From an uncultured Anaerotignum sp. (GTDB lineage: Bacteria; Bacillota; Clostridia; Lachnospirales; Anaerotignaceae), in contig CAJTQX010000006.1 in the NCBI GenBank assembly GCA_910578425.1, positions 1-64,000 on the forward strand: 64,000 nucleotides of DNA, read 5' to 3'. The position numbers were made by a program, and so were the translations under genes. Below, piece after piece: positions 31,712 to 41,436 of the stretch (its first letter is position 1; every line of letters starts with the position of its first letter). The notes beneath the pieces were generated by a model that saw only the letters and a list, made by a program, of their open reading frames with translations, searched no databases and was not told the DNA's origin.

Positions 31712-34700
31712 TCAGACAATTTTTACCGCATTTTCCCGAATGGAGTCAATCGTCTGAAGCAGCTTTGCACGGGTTTTCTGGTCAAAAAGCCTGATAAAAT
31801 TTACCGGCCTGTCAAACGGCGGCTTCTGCAACTCCTCCACATCCTTCATATAGCCGTTTTTTTCTACATGGTTAATAATCTTCAGTACAAAGGCAATCTG
31901 CGCCTCATTCAGCGAAGCATCGTTGATAAAAGCAGAAAATGCCTGCATCGCCGCATCATGATCCAGCTTGGCAACCTCGCGGATCAACAGTCCAAAGGGT
32001 TTTTCTCCAAATTCCCGCTGGTAATCCTCCCTGCTCCCAAGCTCCGACGTGAATATCCGTTCCAGCTCTTCGTAATCCCCGATGGCAAGAGGAATATTAT
32101 GCGTCAGTTTATGAATCGCAAGCGTGTTCCCGTTTTCTTCCACATAACGGTTTACCTTTTTCCGGTAATCCTCAAAATCGTATGCCGGGCCAAGCCCTTC
32201 CCCTTCCTGCATTTCTATCACAGGGTCTGTCAGCGATGTATAGACCGGCGGCTTTTTCGCCCCCTCCTCCACCAAAAACTTTATCAGTTCGCGCAGTTCC
32301 TTCCTTGCATTTTCAAAAAGGAGAATATCATTTGCATCCCAAAATGCATCCGTATTGATTTCCCGTATCAGCGGCAGTTTTGCCTTTACCTGCGGTATCG
32401 CCGCTTTTTTCTCCAGCATGGCGGCAGTATCGCAAAGCTGGTTTTTCATGCGCTGGAAGGAAGGTGCCGCTTCCAGCCGCGCAAGCATCATGCCGTATAT
32501 CAGGTTGTCAAACCGCTTTGCCGCCTCATCTGTATCCGCCAGAGTGACCAGCGGCGCAATCTCATGAATCAACTCGCCCTTATCCCCTTCGCTGAGTACG
32601 GCAAAAGCGGAACGCTCCTTATATTTTTCGACATATTGCAGCCGCAGTTTCACAGCAATCCGTTCCGGATTCAGTGCCTTAATTTGTTCGTGGCAGGTAT
32701 CCAGCAGCGTTTCCCGAAAAGATTGAAAGCGTTCCTCCGCAAATGCGCTTTCCTGTAATGCCGCCGCCAGCCGCACCTGTTTGCCAAATATATTTTCGGA
32801 AAGCGTTTTCACTTCCCTGCTTTCATATCCGTTCGGTTTCTCTCTGAAAAACTCAAAATTCCCACAATAGTCAAATATCAGGAATCTTTTTTTCCCCGTA
32901 TATTCTCCGTCAATCTGGTCCGTACAGGACAGATTCGGCGCAAGCCTTGTGCCGCGCCCAAGCATCTGCCAAAATTTTGTTTTGGAGCACACTTTTTTGA
33001 AAAACACCAGATTCACGCATTCCGGCACATCAATCCCCGTATCCATCATATCCACAGAAACAGCGATATGCGGCTCCTGCTCCGGCATTTTGAATTTTTC
33101 GATAATCGTCTGAGCATAAGTGTCTTCGCGGGTAATGCGCTGCGCAAAGCCTCCCTTATACATGGGATATAATGCGTTGAACCGCTGCACGATCAGCTCC
33201 GCATGGTCTTTGTTCTGGGTAAAAATAATCGTTTTCCCAATTCTGTCGCCCCCAGCGACTTTTATACCGCGTTCCATCAGGTCCTGCAAAACCGTATCCA
33301 CCGTATCCGTATTGAACACGAATCTGTTCAGCGCGGCTGAGGGGATTACCTCCGGCATGCTGTCGTCCTCCGCAAAATCCTCCTCATACCGCCGCTTGTC
33401 CTCCTCGGAAAGCTCGTCATAAACAATGCCTTCTTCCAAAAACTTTGTTTTGACCTCGTAATTGTAATACGGCACAAGCACTTTATCTACCTCAACCGCC
33501 GTTTCATAGTCATACGCATACGTTGGAATACCATTTTCCATCTCAAAAAAATCATACGTATTCCTGTCCACATCTGTTTTCGGCGTTGCGGTCAAACCAA
33601 CAAGAATCGCATCGAAATATTCAAATATCGCTCGGTATTTCTTGAAAATGCTCCTGTGGCTTTCGTCCACGATGATCAGATCGAAATGCGCAGGCGTGAA
33701 CATCTGCCTGCCCTCCCCTGTACGGGTATCGTCAATGGCGTTGAGCATTGTCGGGTAAGTAGAAAAAACAATTCTGGCAGCCCTGTCATCTTTATTCGTG
33801 CAAAGGTTGCACAGCGACATATCCGGCAAATAATTCTTAAAATCATCCTTCGCCTGCTTCACAAGCGCGGTCCTGTCCGCCAAAAATAACACATTCGTGA
33901 TATGCCCGCCGCGGCTCAAAACGTCCGTCAGGCTGGATGCCGTACGGGTCTTGCCCGTTCCTGTCGCCATAACCAGCAGGTGCCTGCGGAATCCCTCCAT
34001 AATCTTCCCGCAGACGGCGCGGATGGCGGCTTTCTGGTAATAACGGTCCGTAATCTTATCAGAAATCGGGAGCGCGAGCAGGTCTTTCCGCCCTTCCCGC
34101 CGATTCATGAGTTTTTGCAGATCGTCCTTGCTGAAAGGCCCGCTGACCTTCCTCTGCGGGCCGCTCAAGTCGTCCCAGAAATACGTTTCAAAGCCGTTGC
34201 TGGTAAACATCATCGGCCTGCGCCCAAATTTCCTTTCCAGGCAGTCTGCATACAAAGCGGCCTGTGTCCTTCCGCTGTTCGGGTCTTTTCCGGCACGTTT
34301 CGCCTCAATCACTGCCAGCGGCAGGCCGTCCCTGCCGAAAAGCACATAATCCGCGCGGCCTTTCTGCCCTGGCACGCCCGCCATGCCCTCTACCTCATAC
34401 TCCACCTGTACGTCTGCGTCCGCTCCGTCAAATTTCCAGCCCAGCAGCTTCAAATCCACGTCAATAAAGCGTCTGCGGGTTTCAAATTCAGAGCAGTCCG
34501 CCGGAGCAAAGCTGCGTGTCTGCTGATGCTCCTCTTTTGCCTGTGTAAATGCCGCAGACATTTCTTCGATTTTTTTCCGCAGGGCTTCGATTTCCGCGTC
34601 CTTTGCACGCAGAATGCTTTCCCCTGCTTTTGCGGCAGCCCTGGGAATTTCGTTTTCGTCAAAGCCGCGCTCCTCATACGCATCGCCGTAGCAGTAATCA

Positions 34701-35062
34701 ATCCATTGTATAAACTCGAACAGCCCGCGAAGGGACAACAGCGCGTCCGCAGGGGAAACACTGCGCTCGGTATGTACGGCAAGATTACCCAGCTTTACAA
34801 TAAAGGGCAGCTTGCCCCATGTCTGGTTATCCAGCGCGAAACGGAAAGTCGGTTCATGCAGAAGGGACTGGAGGTTGTTCCGGTATGGCATTTCCATGGA
34901 GGAATCCGCGGCATAGACCCATTTCACCGCCAGTTCCAGGGCCTTGCGGCAGGCAACGGCGCACATCGCAGGAGAGGCCGGAAACAGCCGCTCCGCTTCT
35001 ATGGCGGAGGGGGCAAAAAGGGCGTAGTTCTGCTGAGGTTTCAAAAAATCAAAGTTCGCCAT
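31712..35062 (-). CDS. hsdR: Type I restriction enzyme R subunit (HsdR)
   Basis: About 1116 residues. An N-terminal DUF4145-like helical region and coiled coil (to about 190) precede the nuclease part (ADYVLFGRDGLPLAVIEAKR, the D...ExK core), then the SF2 helicase-translocase motor (MATGTGKTRTA, DESHRS, LTATP, LGRGTR) and a C-terminal HsdM-binding region. It translocates and cuts DNA lacking the HsdM methylation. The ATG at 35062 with AAGGAGTG upstream is chosen. It is last in the order hsdM, hsdS, membrane protein, hsdR. Confidence 0.95.
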   Translation of the reverse strand: MANFDFLKPQQNYALFAPSAIEAERLFPASPAMCAVACRKALELAVKWVYAADSSMEMPYRNNLQSLLHEPTFRFALDNQTWGKLPFIVKLGNLAVHTERSVSPADALLSLRGLFEFIQWIDYCYGDAYEERGFDENEIPRAAAKAGESILRAKDAEIEALRKKIEEMSAAFTQAKEEHQQTRSFAPADCSEFETRRRFIDVDLKLLGWKFDGADADVQVEYEVEGMAGVPGQKGRADYVLFGRDGLPLAVIEAKRAGKDPNSGRTQAALYADCLERKFGRRPMMFTSNGFETYFWDDLSGPQRKVSGPFSKDDLQKLMNRREGRKDLLALPISDKITDRYYQKAAIRAVCGKIMEGFRRHLLVMATGTGKTRTASSLTDVLSRGGHITNVLFLADRTALVKQAKDDFKNYLPDMSLCNLCTNKDDRAARIVFSTYPTMLNAIDDTRTGEGRQMFTPAHFDLIIVDESHRSIFKKYRAIFEYFDAILVGLTATPKTDVDRNTYDFFEMENGIPTYAYDYETAVEVDKVLVPYYNYEVKTKFLEEGIVYDELSEEDKRRYEEDFAEDDSMPEVIPSAALNRFVFNTDTVDTVLQDLMERGIKVAGGDRIGKTIIFTQNKDHAELIVQRFNALYPMYKGGFAQRITREDTYAQTIIEKFKMPEQEPHIAVSVDMMDTGIDVPECVNLVFFKKVCSKTKFWQMLGRGTRLAPNLSCTDQIDGEYTGKKRFLIFDYCGNFEFFREKPNGYESREVKTLSENIFGKQVRLAAALQESAFAEERFQSFRETLLDTCHEQIKALNPERIAVKLRLQYVEKYKERSAFAVLSEGDKGELIHEIAPLVTLADTDEAAKRFDNLIYGMMLARLEAAPSFQRMKNQLCDTAAMLEKKAAIPQVKAKLPLIREINTDAFWDANDILLFENARKELRELIKFLVEEGAKKPPVYTSLTDPVIEMQEGEGLGPAYDFEDYRKKVNRYVEENGNTLAIHKLTHNIPLAIGDYEELERIFTSELGSREDYQREFGEKPFGLLIREVAKLDHDAAMQAFSAFINDASLNEAQIAFVLKIINHVEKNGYMKDVEELQKPPFDRPVNFIRLFDQKTRAKLLQTIDSIRENAVKIV

Positions 35063-35075
35063 AACATCACACTCC

Positions 35076-35717
35076 TTATTTGCTAAAAGAATATTTTTGT
35101 AGTTTTTCATATGCAGTTGTTCTTGATAAATTTTCTAGGTTCGATAAGCTTTTTATTAGGACTTCATGCGGTAGATGCGGTGTAAATACAATATCTAATG
35201 AGTCATAAATTTGACAGAATAACGCTCCTTTTTCTTGCATCATTTCGCCAATCAAATCTTCTTTTGTTTTATTAGGAAATGCATTTATTTTCTCATTTAC
35301 GTAAGTACCCATTATATGACTTTTTACTAAAGACCTATCGTCCCATGCCTTGTGTATCATGCTAAGAATATCTTTACATGCCATTTCAATTTGTTCTGAA
35401 ACATCAAAAAAATTTTGCACATTTCTATATTCGGCTGAAGATAAATCTCTCGCAAACAGATGCTTATATCTTTCCCACATATTTTCTTTAATAATTGTCT
35501 TAGAATGATACACTTTAATATTATCTAATTGAGGCTCCTCTTTTAGTTTGTTCACTATATTTTCTATTGAATCTACTTGCCAAAGAATTAATGTTGCTGC
35601 AGAACGCTTTGTATCTCTTTTTTGCCATAAATATACGATAATAGCTCCTGCTGTGGCTAAAAGCATTAAAAATTCTGCTCCATTTTCCATTATAAAATTA
35701 CAAATTGTTTTTATCAT
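35076..35717 (-). CDS. Membrane-anchored protein embedded in the type I R-M operon
   Basis: 213 residues. One N-terminal membrane helix (GAEFLMLLATAGAIIVYLWQ) precedes an all-alpha cytosolic domain rich in Asn, Lys and Ile, clearly AT-richer than hsdM and hsdR. GGAGGTACTACC lies before the start. It occupies the 650 bases between hsdS and hsdR on the same strand and is presumably cotranscribed. No known domain is recognised. It may be an accessory defence protein added to the restriction locus; function not known. Confidence 0.82.
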   Translation of the reverse strand: MIKTICNFIMENGAEFLMLLATAGAIIVYLWQKRDTKRSAATLILWQVDSIENIVNKLKEEPQLDNIKVYHSKTIIKENMWERYKHLFARDLSSAEYRNVQNFFDVSEQIEMACKDILSMIHKAWDDRSLVKSHIMGTYVNEKINAFPNKTKEDLIGEMMQEKGALFCQIYDSLDIVFTPHLPHEVLIKSLSNLENLSRTTAYEKLQKYSFSK

Positions 35718-35731
35718 GGGGTAGTACCTCC

Positions 35732-36850
35732 TTATCCGAAATATTCCTGCATCAACGATTTCTTTAATACTTCCAGTGTATCAAGGCTTTGCTGGATTGG
35801 CAATTTTAATTTGTCGATTTCTATCGAAAAATTGGCAAATTGTTTTTGCAGTTCCATTGGCGGAACTATTATTGGACAATTTAACAAATCGTCTTTGCGA
35901 AGATTTGTTTGGCTATCTCCATCATCAAATGAAAGTAAGTATTCATGCCTATTTAATAAATGAAAAAAGAAAGTTGAATCCAAAGAATAATCTCTAAAGC
36001 AACATATCCGTTGATTTAGTGAATATGTATTATTTTTTCCAATGCTAATACATTTTGCTAATGCCCGCCCATTGGGTACATCGCTCATTACCATGCAAAT
36101 ATCACCAATTTGCAACGGAAATAAGCAAGCATCTGTTTTCCTATATATAGTCCCATCCGACGCTATATATTTTGATGTAACAAGTATAAATTTGCCATCA
36201 AATGCTATATCTTTCTCATGCGCCTTGCCATTATAAAAATTTGCGGCTATTCTTAACGGCATTGTCGGCCAATTCATATTATTTAACCATCTATCCCCAA
36301 ACATCTCCACAAACCGCGCTTTCACCATCAAATTCAGCCGCTCCAACTGTTTGCGCCGCAGGGCAATCAATTCACAGACCTTGTCCAGCACCGCTGCAAT
36401 TTTCCGCTGTTCTTCCAATACAGGAAGGAAAATCTCTATATCCTCTACTATGCTTTTTGAAATTTCCTTGAATGTTGCACCTCTTCCTAAAGAATTAAGA
36501 TATTCTTTCTGCTTTTTCAAAAACCAAAACAAGTAGCGATTATAAATTCTTTCCGAACAAATCAAATTCTTAAAACCTTGATTGCAATACATTTCTACAC
36601 CAGAAATCGCAACTTTTCCAATCGGTGCTCTTGATGATAATATTACCGTCCCTGGCGGAAATGGTTTTAAGCCGCTTTCTATCACTGCTTTTTCTGTTAT
36701 TTTTCTTTGGCTCTCATAGATTATATCTACATCATCATTTAATTCAGCAGGGGTAATCCAATCAATATTGCCATTCCAGTATTCAGGATTTGCACTTTTG
36801 GGAGTTGTCCCAGATACAACAGTGCAAACCTCTCCCAGCTTCACCCTCAC
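35732..36850 (-). CDS. hsdS: Type I restriction specificity subunit (HsdS)
   Basis: 372 residues with two target-recognition domains separated by conserved helices. TRD1 starts VKLGEVCTVVSGTTPKSANP, the central helix is EEQRKIAAVLDKVCELIALR, TRD2 contains NGKAHEKDIAFDGKFILVTS, and the C-terminal helix carries LDTLEVLKKSLMQEYF. TRD regions are AT-rich and diverged, as expected. A GTG start at 36850 overlaps the hsdM stop by 4 bases. The recognition sequence cannot be inferred. Confidence 0.94.
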   Translation of the reverse strand: MRVKLGEVCTVVSGTTPKSANPEYWNGNIDWITPAELNDDVDIIYESQRKITEKAVIESGLKPFPPGTVILSSRAPIGKVAISGVEMYCNQGFKNLICSERIYNRYLFWFLKKQKEYLNSLGRGATFKEISKSIVEDIEIFLPVLEEQRKIAAVLDKVCELIALRRKQLERLNLMVKARFVEMFGDRWLNNMNWPTMPLRIAANFYNGKAHEKDIAFDGKFILVTSKYIASDGTIYRKTDACLFPLQIGDICMVMSDVPNGRALAKCISIGKNNTYSLNQRICCFRDYSLDSTFFFHLLNRHEYLLSFDDGDSQTNLRKDDLLNCPIIVPPMELQKQFANFSIEIDKLKLPIQQSLDTLEVLKKSLMQEYFG

Positions 36851-38379
36851 AACATCCCCTCCAATTCTGCCAGCCCTTTCGTGATCTCCATTTCCAGCTC
36901 ATGCAGCTCCGTCAATATTTCCAGCGTAGAAGGGTATTCCTCCGGCACATACTCCACCTTTTTATACTTATTCACCGTCAGGTCGTAGCCGTTCGCCGCG
37001 ATCTCCTCCTTCGGCACAAGGAAGGACTGTTCTGTGCGTTCCCTGCCTTCCTCCTGCTCCATAGCATGAAAACGCGCGATAATATCGGGAATATCGCTCT
37101 CCCCTGTTTCCGTCCGTTTGTCATCCAGCGTAAAGCCGTCCGCCTGCATATCGTAAAACCAGACCTTATCCGTACCGCCCGCGCCCGTCTTTGTGAACAC
37201 CAGCACCGCCGTAGAAATCCCCGCGTATGGCTTAAATACACCCGAAGGCATGGAAATCACAGCCCTAAGCTGGTGGTTCTCCACAAGTTCTCGGCGGATT
37301 GCCTGATGCGCTTTGCTGCTGCCAAACAGCACGCCATCCGGCACAATGCAGGCGCACCGTCCGCCTTTTTCCAGCATCCGCAGGAAAAGCGCGAGGAACA
37401 GCAGTTCCGTCTTTTTCGTATTTGTAATGGCCTTCAAGTCATCGTTAATGCTTTCTGCGTCCACCGTCCCCTTGAAAGGCGGATTCGCAAGGCAGACCGA
37501 ATATTTCCCGCTAATCTGATTCTGTTTGGAAACGCTGTCTTTATAATCAATCTCCGGTCTCTCAATCGAATGGAGCATCAGGTTCATGGCGGAAATCCGC
37601 AGCATCGTGCGGTCTGTATCAAAGCCCGTAAACATCTCCCCCGCGAAATGCTCCCACTGCTCCGCCGTCATTTCGTTCTCATACTGTCGGCGGATATATT
37701 CCGCAGAAGAAACCAAAAAGCCCGCCGTACCACAGGCAGGGTCGCAGATGGTATCCTCCGGCGTGGGTGCAAGCAGCTCCACCATCATCTCCCTGATATG
37801 CTTTGGCGTGCGGAACTGCCCGTTTTGTCCGGCAGTTGACAGTTTTCCAAGCATATACTCGTATAAATCCCCCTGCATATCCAGCCCCGCAATATCATGC
37901 GTATACAAATCTTCCAGTCCCGTAATGATTTTCTGCAAAACCTGCGCTGTAGGAATCAAAAAAGAAGCGTCCTCCATGTAGCGCGCAAAAGCGGTATTTT
38001 CTTCGCCTTCCCGCCCTGGCTCATCCGGTATCTCTATCATCTCTCCCTTTTCGTCAAAATCCGGCAGCCTGCCGTATTTCATTCCTTTCACAGCCGGAAA
38101 CACCCGTTTGTCTATGATATTGAAAATTTCCCTTGCATCTCTGTTTTTGAATTTGCTCCAACGGATGGACTGCCCTGCGGCAGATTCCGGGAATATCCGT
38201 TTCCCCATCGTGCCGCCCATGTTCGCAAATTCCTCGTTTTCCAGTTCCTTTTCATCCAAAGAACGAATGAACATCAAATATGTCAACTGCTCGATTACCG
38301 TCAGCGGGTTTGTAATGCCGCCCGCCCAGATATCCGTCCATATTTTGTCAATCTTGCTCTTGATAACTCCCGTAATCAC
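36847..38379 (-). CDS. hsdM: Type I DNA adenine methyltransferase (HsdM)
   Basis: 510 residues. HsdM N-terminal helical domain (KIWTDIWAGGITNPLTVIEQ), SAM-binding region DPACGTAGFLV and catalytic NPPF (in SVCLANPPFKG). It methylates adenine with HsdS. A GTG at 38379 is chosen because GGGAGG is 7 bases upstream; the frame is open to 38496 but without a site. It is the first gene of the restriction operon. Confidence 0.94.
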   Translation of the reverse strand: MITGVIKSKIDKIWTDIWAGGITNPLTVIEQLTYLMFIRSLDEKELENEEFANMGGTMGKRIFPESAAGQSIRWSKFKNRDAREIFNIIDKRVFPAVKGMKYGRLPDFDEKGEMIEIPDEPGREGEENTAFARYMEDASFLIPTAQVLQKIITGLEDLYTHDIAGLDMQGDLYEYMLGKLSTAGQNGQFRTPKHIREMMVELLAPTPEDTICDPACGTAGFLVSSAEYIRRQYENEMTAEQWEHFAGEMFTGFDTDRTMLRISAMNLMLHSIERPEIDYKDSVSKQNQISGKYSVCLANPPFKGTVDAESINDDLKAITNTKKTELLFLALFLRMLEKGGRCACIVPDGVLFGSSKAHQAIRRELVENHQLRAVISMPSGVFKPYAGISTAVLVFTKTGAGGTDKVWFYDMQADGFTLDDKRTETGESDIPDIIARFHAMEQEEGRERTEQSFLVPKEEIAANGYDLTVNKYKKVEYVPEEYPSTLEILTELHELEMEITKGLAELEGML

Positions 38380-38686
38380 CTGTTTTCCTCCCTCTGCTTT
38401 CGCCCTTCCTGTCCGGTGCTGGCGTTTCTGTCTGAAATTATACCATACTTTCCAGCAACATACAATTTTCCGCAAAAATAAACAACCGCCCCACAATCTG
38501 ACAATGTCGTCAACTAAAGAACATCTGGTACAGAAAAGCCAAATGGCAAAAGGAAATCAGGTTCTTCTTTATAAATGATTGCATCGCAAACAGGACTGTT
38601 AATTTTAAACAGTCCTCAATGCCCCTGAGTATCGTTTTTAAATACAGTTTTTTATCCGGCCTAATCTATAACTGTGGTTGGATTGG
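38380..38686. other. Upstream region of the hsd operon, no gene seen
   Basis: Contains the hsdM promoter region (AT-rich at 38440-38480), a fragment GACAATGTCGTCA at 38505 that resembles a MITE terminus, and a hairpin GGACTGTT/AACAGTCC at 38593-38615. No reading frame here looks real. Confidence 0.5.
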
Positions 38687-38695
38687 TAATCATGC

Positions 38696-38935
38696 TTGTG
38701 TGCAAAATACAAGAGCAATACGGAAAGCTGTACGGCTTATTTTATCCACGAGGAGGTGTTGAAGCAAATCGTATGGAGCAGGATATTTGACGTGACCGGC
38801 CTTTTCTTTGATGACATCATGGCTTTCCATGAAATGATGTATCAGCAACGTTCTGCCGAAACGGAAAAGGTGGACGGGAAACGGGTACAGAAAGTGGATA
38901 TTGTTTTCAACTTTGCAGGGGAAATCAATTTTCTT
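38696..38935 (+). pseudogene. Large serine recombinase fragment with internal deletion
   Basis: CTAYFIHEEVLKQIVWSRIF and FFDDIMAFHEMMYQQRSAET match the segment just after the zinc ribbon of TnpX-like recombinases; then the frame jumps to VDGKRVQKVDIVFNFAGEIN, which is the extreme C-terminus of the same family. The roughly 100 residues normally between them, and the whole catalytic N-terminus, are absent. It is not closely similar to the intact recombinase at 22741-24894, so it marks a second element. Confidence 0.7.
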
Positions 38936-39108
38936 ATTGCCTCCACCGTAAACATTGCTATTAAGGCTCATATGATTTCTGCGCTTTTGAACACCGATGC
39001 ATTACGCTCCATTCTTCGTTTTTTATGAAACGGGCGTGAGTCCATTGCTTCCTGCTCTTGACACCCATTCCCCAGCATGTTACTATCTTTTACAGGAAGG
39101 TGAATATT

Positions 39109-39438
39109 TTGGAAACCCACAAGAGGATACGGTATCTCCGCGAAAAAATCTTATATTTAAGCCCAGAGGAATTTTCTGAAAAAATAAAAATGAACGGTTC
39201 CTTCCTCAGCGAGCTTGAAACGGGAAAAACAGAACTGACTGAACCCATTCTGTCTGATATTTGCCGTATTTTTCACATAAACTCTGAATGGATTATATCC
39301 GGCACACTGCCGATTTTCGCAGAAAGCACTGTCCCTCTTGACGCTGAAATCGAAAAACTCTACTTTGCCTTGACAGAAGAGGACAAAAAAGAGCTGCATC
39401 ATTTTATCCAATGCCTGTTAAAAAGGCAAAATCTCTAG
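39109..39438 (+). CDS. XRE-family transcriptional regulator
   Basis: 109 residues from a TTG at 39109 with AGGAAGG 8 bases upstream; no ATG is well placed. HTH: RIRYLREKILYLSPEEFSEK, NGSFLSELETGKTE, then SEWIISG, and a C-terminal helix ending QCLLKRQNL. It lies at the right border of the accessory island and may be a leftover element repressor. Confidence 0.78.
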   Translation: METHKRIRYLREKILYLSPEEFSEKIKMNGSFLSELETGKTELTEPILSDICRIFHINSEWIISGTLPIFAESTVPLDAEIEKLYFALTEEDKKELHHFIQCLLKRQNL

Positions 39439-39536
39439 CCCCCTGCATTTCAGGCTTTTTCATCTTGCCGCGTTTTTCTGAAAACAATATCCAAATATCA
39501 CCATTCCGCTGCTTATCCCATCTTTTTATGGAATAA

Positions 39537-39564
39537 AGCCCGCCTCCATCCGGAAACGGGCTTC
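39537..39564 (-). terminator. Terminator at the end of the ribF-DMT unit
   Basis: AAGCCCG/CGGGCTT stem across 39537-39564. On the minus strand it is followed by TTATTCC, just after the transporter stop. Confidence 0.6.
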
Positions 39565-39574
39565 ATCAGATTTT

Positions 39575-40447
39575 TTATCCTTTTTTTTCAAACCGGAACT
39601 GCGCCAGCAGCACTGCGGCAAATACCACTGCAAAGCCTGCCGCCATTCGGAGCGTAACCGTTTCGCCATAAAGCAGCACTGAAAACAACACGCCGAATAC
39701 CGATTCCAGACTGAGCAGTATCGTCCCGACTGTTGGGTTCGTATATTTCAGCCCGATACTTTGCAGGCTCAGGCAGAGAGCTGTGGAGAACAATGCCAGA
39801 TACAACACGTTCCCCGCCGCGCCAATAGAAATATGTTCCGGCATGCCGCCAAAAATAAGTATGCCAATCCAGCCGCAGAGTGCTGCCACGCAGATTTGGA
39901 GCATCGTCAGCAGCATCGGGTCGCGCCCCTCGCAGAATACGGAAATCGAAACAATGTTCGCCGCAAAAACAACGCTGCAAACCAGCGTGACGCCATCCCC
40001 GAGCGTTACCCCGCCATCTCCGTTCAGGGAGATCAGCCCGATACCGGCAAGGCAGAGAACCGCTGAAAGCAGATGGTTTGCCCGTGGCTTTTCCCCTCTT
40101 ATCAGCCAGTACAGGAACGGGACAATGACGCAGTATGCCGCCGTAAGGAACGCGCTCTTGCCGGGGCTTGTGCCAAAGGTCATTGCTGCCGTCTGGAGCC
40201 ACGTCCCCAGCGACATTGTAATTCCCGTTGCCAGCCCGCCCAGCAGGTATCCTCTGTCAATCCTGTGCCATTTTTTTATCGTCGCCAGAGCCGTAATCAC
40301 ACCCGCAACAGAAAAGCGCGATGCAACGATAAAAGACGCGCTCAACTCGTCCGCCGCAAATTTCTGGAATACAAATGCGCTCCCCCAGATTGCCGCCGTC
40401 AAAAGCAGCGCAAGCGTTGCCCCTGCATTTCTTCTTTCGTCTGTCAT
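39575..40447 (-). CDS. EamA/DMT-superfamily transporter
   Basis: 290 residues, ten helices, two EamA repeats (TAAIWGSAFVFQKFA in the first; GTILLSLESVFGVLFSVLLY in the second). The ATG at 40447 has AAGAGG upstream. It begins 17 bases after the ribF stop and is likely the last gene of the long translation operon. Substrate unknown; it is a different paralogue from the one at 20557. Confidence 0.9.
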   Translation of the reverse strand: MTDERRNAGATLALLLTAAIWGSAFVFQKFAADELSASFIVASRFSVAGVITALATIKKWHRIDRGYLLGGLATGITMSLGTWLQTAAMTFGTSPGKSAFLTAAYCVIVPFLYWLIRGEKPRANHLLSAVLCLAGIGLISLNGDGGVTLGDGVTLVCSVVFAANIVSISVFCEGRDPMLLTMLQICVAALCGWIGILIFGGMPEHISIGAAGNVLYLALFSTALCLSLQSIGLKYTNPTVGTILLSLESVFGVLFSVLLYGETVTLRMAAGFAVVFAAVLLAQFRFEKKG

Positions 40448-40464
40448 ATGTGTTCCTCTTTCGT

Positions 40465-41418
40465 TCACTCGCTGTCGCTTTTCCAGTGTGCATATTCCTC
40501 AGAAGCAAAATATTCCCGCGCCTGTTCCGCATTTATGGCAATCTGCTGCTGCAGCTCCTCCACGCCGGAAAATTTCTGCTCACTCCGCAGGAATTTATAG
40601 AAAAACGTCTGCAACGTTTCTCCGTAAATCGTTTTTTCAAAATCAAACAGATACGTTTCCACGATTTTTTTCGTCCCGTTCACTGTCGGGTTTTTGCCAA
40701 TGTTCGTCACGCCGTAATAGTATTTTCCTTCGTACAGCGTCTTTGTAGCATAAACACCGTTCGGCGGGAACAGCTTCAAAGGGTGCGCAATGATATTCAC
40801 CGTAGGAAACCCAATGGTGCGCCCCAGCTTTTTGCCCTCCGCAACCGTCCCCAGTATGAAATACGGCACTGTCAGCATTTTGTTTGCGTCCTCCAGATCC
40901 TTTTCAATCAGACAGCGGCGGATGCGGGAGGAGCTTACACGTTCCTCCTCATACAGTACGGAAGGTACGGCAATCACTTTTACGCCGCGCTCCTCGCCCA
41001 GCCTTTGCAGCATTTCATAGCCGCCGGACGCGCCCTTGCCGAAGCGGTAGTTCTCCCCTACAATCAGCACGCGGCACCGCAGCTTGCCAAAAATCAGCTT
41101 AATGGCGAAATCTTCCGCGCTCATAGAGGCAAATTCCTCATCAAAGGGATATTCGATATAGGTGTCAATGCCCATCTGTTCGATGGTATACTGTTTTTCC
41201 GAAGGTGCCATAATGAGGGCAAAGTCCTCTTTTTTCTTAAACACCAGCATCGGGTGGGGCGAAAAAGAGAACACAACGCTTTTCAGGCCTTCTTCTTCGG
41301 CAAACTGTTTTGTCAGCTTGATCAGCGAACGGTGCCCCAAATGCAGCCCGTCAAAATTTCCCAGCGTAACCGCTGTCGGGCGTTCCTGTTCAATATGCGT
41401 ATCTGTAATATGTTCCAT
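40465..41418 (-). CDS. ribF: Bifunctional riboflavin kinase / FAD synthetase
   Basis: 317 residues. The N-terminal nucleotidyltransferase carries TLGNFDGLHLGHR and FSPHP; the C-terminal flavokinase carries GRTIGFPTVNI and GVTNIGKNPTV. It makes FMN and FAD from riboflavin, needed by the flavin enzymes of the window. It follows truB by 18 bases, the usual order. Confidence 0.97.
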   Translation of the reverse strand: MEHITDTHIEQERPTAVTLGNFDGLHLGHRSLIKLTKQFAEEEGLKSVVFSFSPHPMLVFKKKEDFALIMAPSEKQYTIEQMGIDTYIEYPFDEEFASMSAEDFAIKLIFGKLRCRVLIVGENYRFGKGASGGYEMLQRLGEERGVKVIAVPSVLYEEERVSSSRIRRCLIEKDLEDANKMLTVPYFILGTVAEGKKLGRTIGFPTVNIIAHPLKLFPPNGVYATKTLYEGKYYYGVTNIGKNPTVNGTKKIVETYLFDFEKTIYGETLQTFFYKFLRSEQKFSGVEELQQQIAINAEQAREYFASEEYAHWKSDSE

Positions 41419-41436
41419 AGCCTTATTCCTACTCCT

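Noticed and set aside
38500..38515. GACAATGTCGTCA as a further MITE copy
   Set aside because: Only one degenerate terminus is present; no second end or shared interior was found.
22741..39438. Missing N-terminal half of spoVT at the right end of the island
   Set aside because: I looked on the minus strand for the conserved RRIDDLGRVVIPKEIRRTLR stretch throughout the island and its right flank and did not find it, so no right attachment site is annotated.
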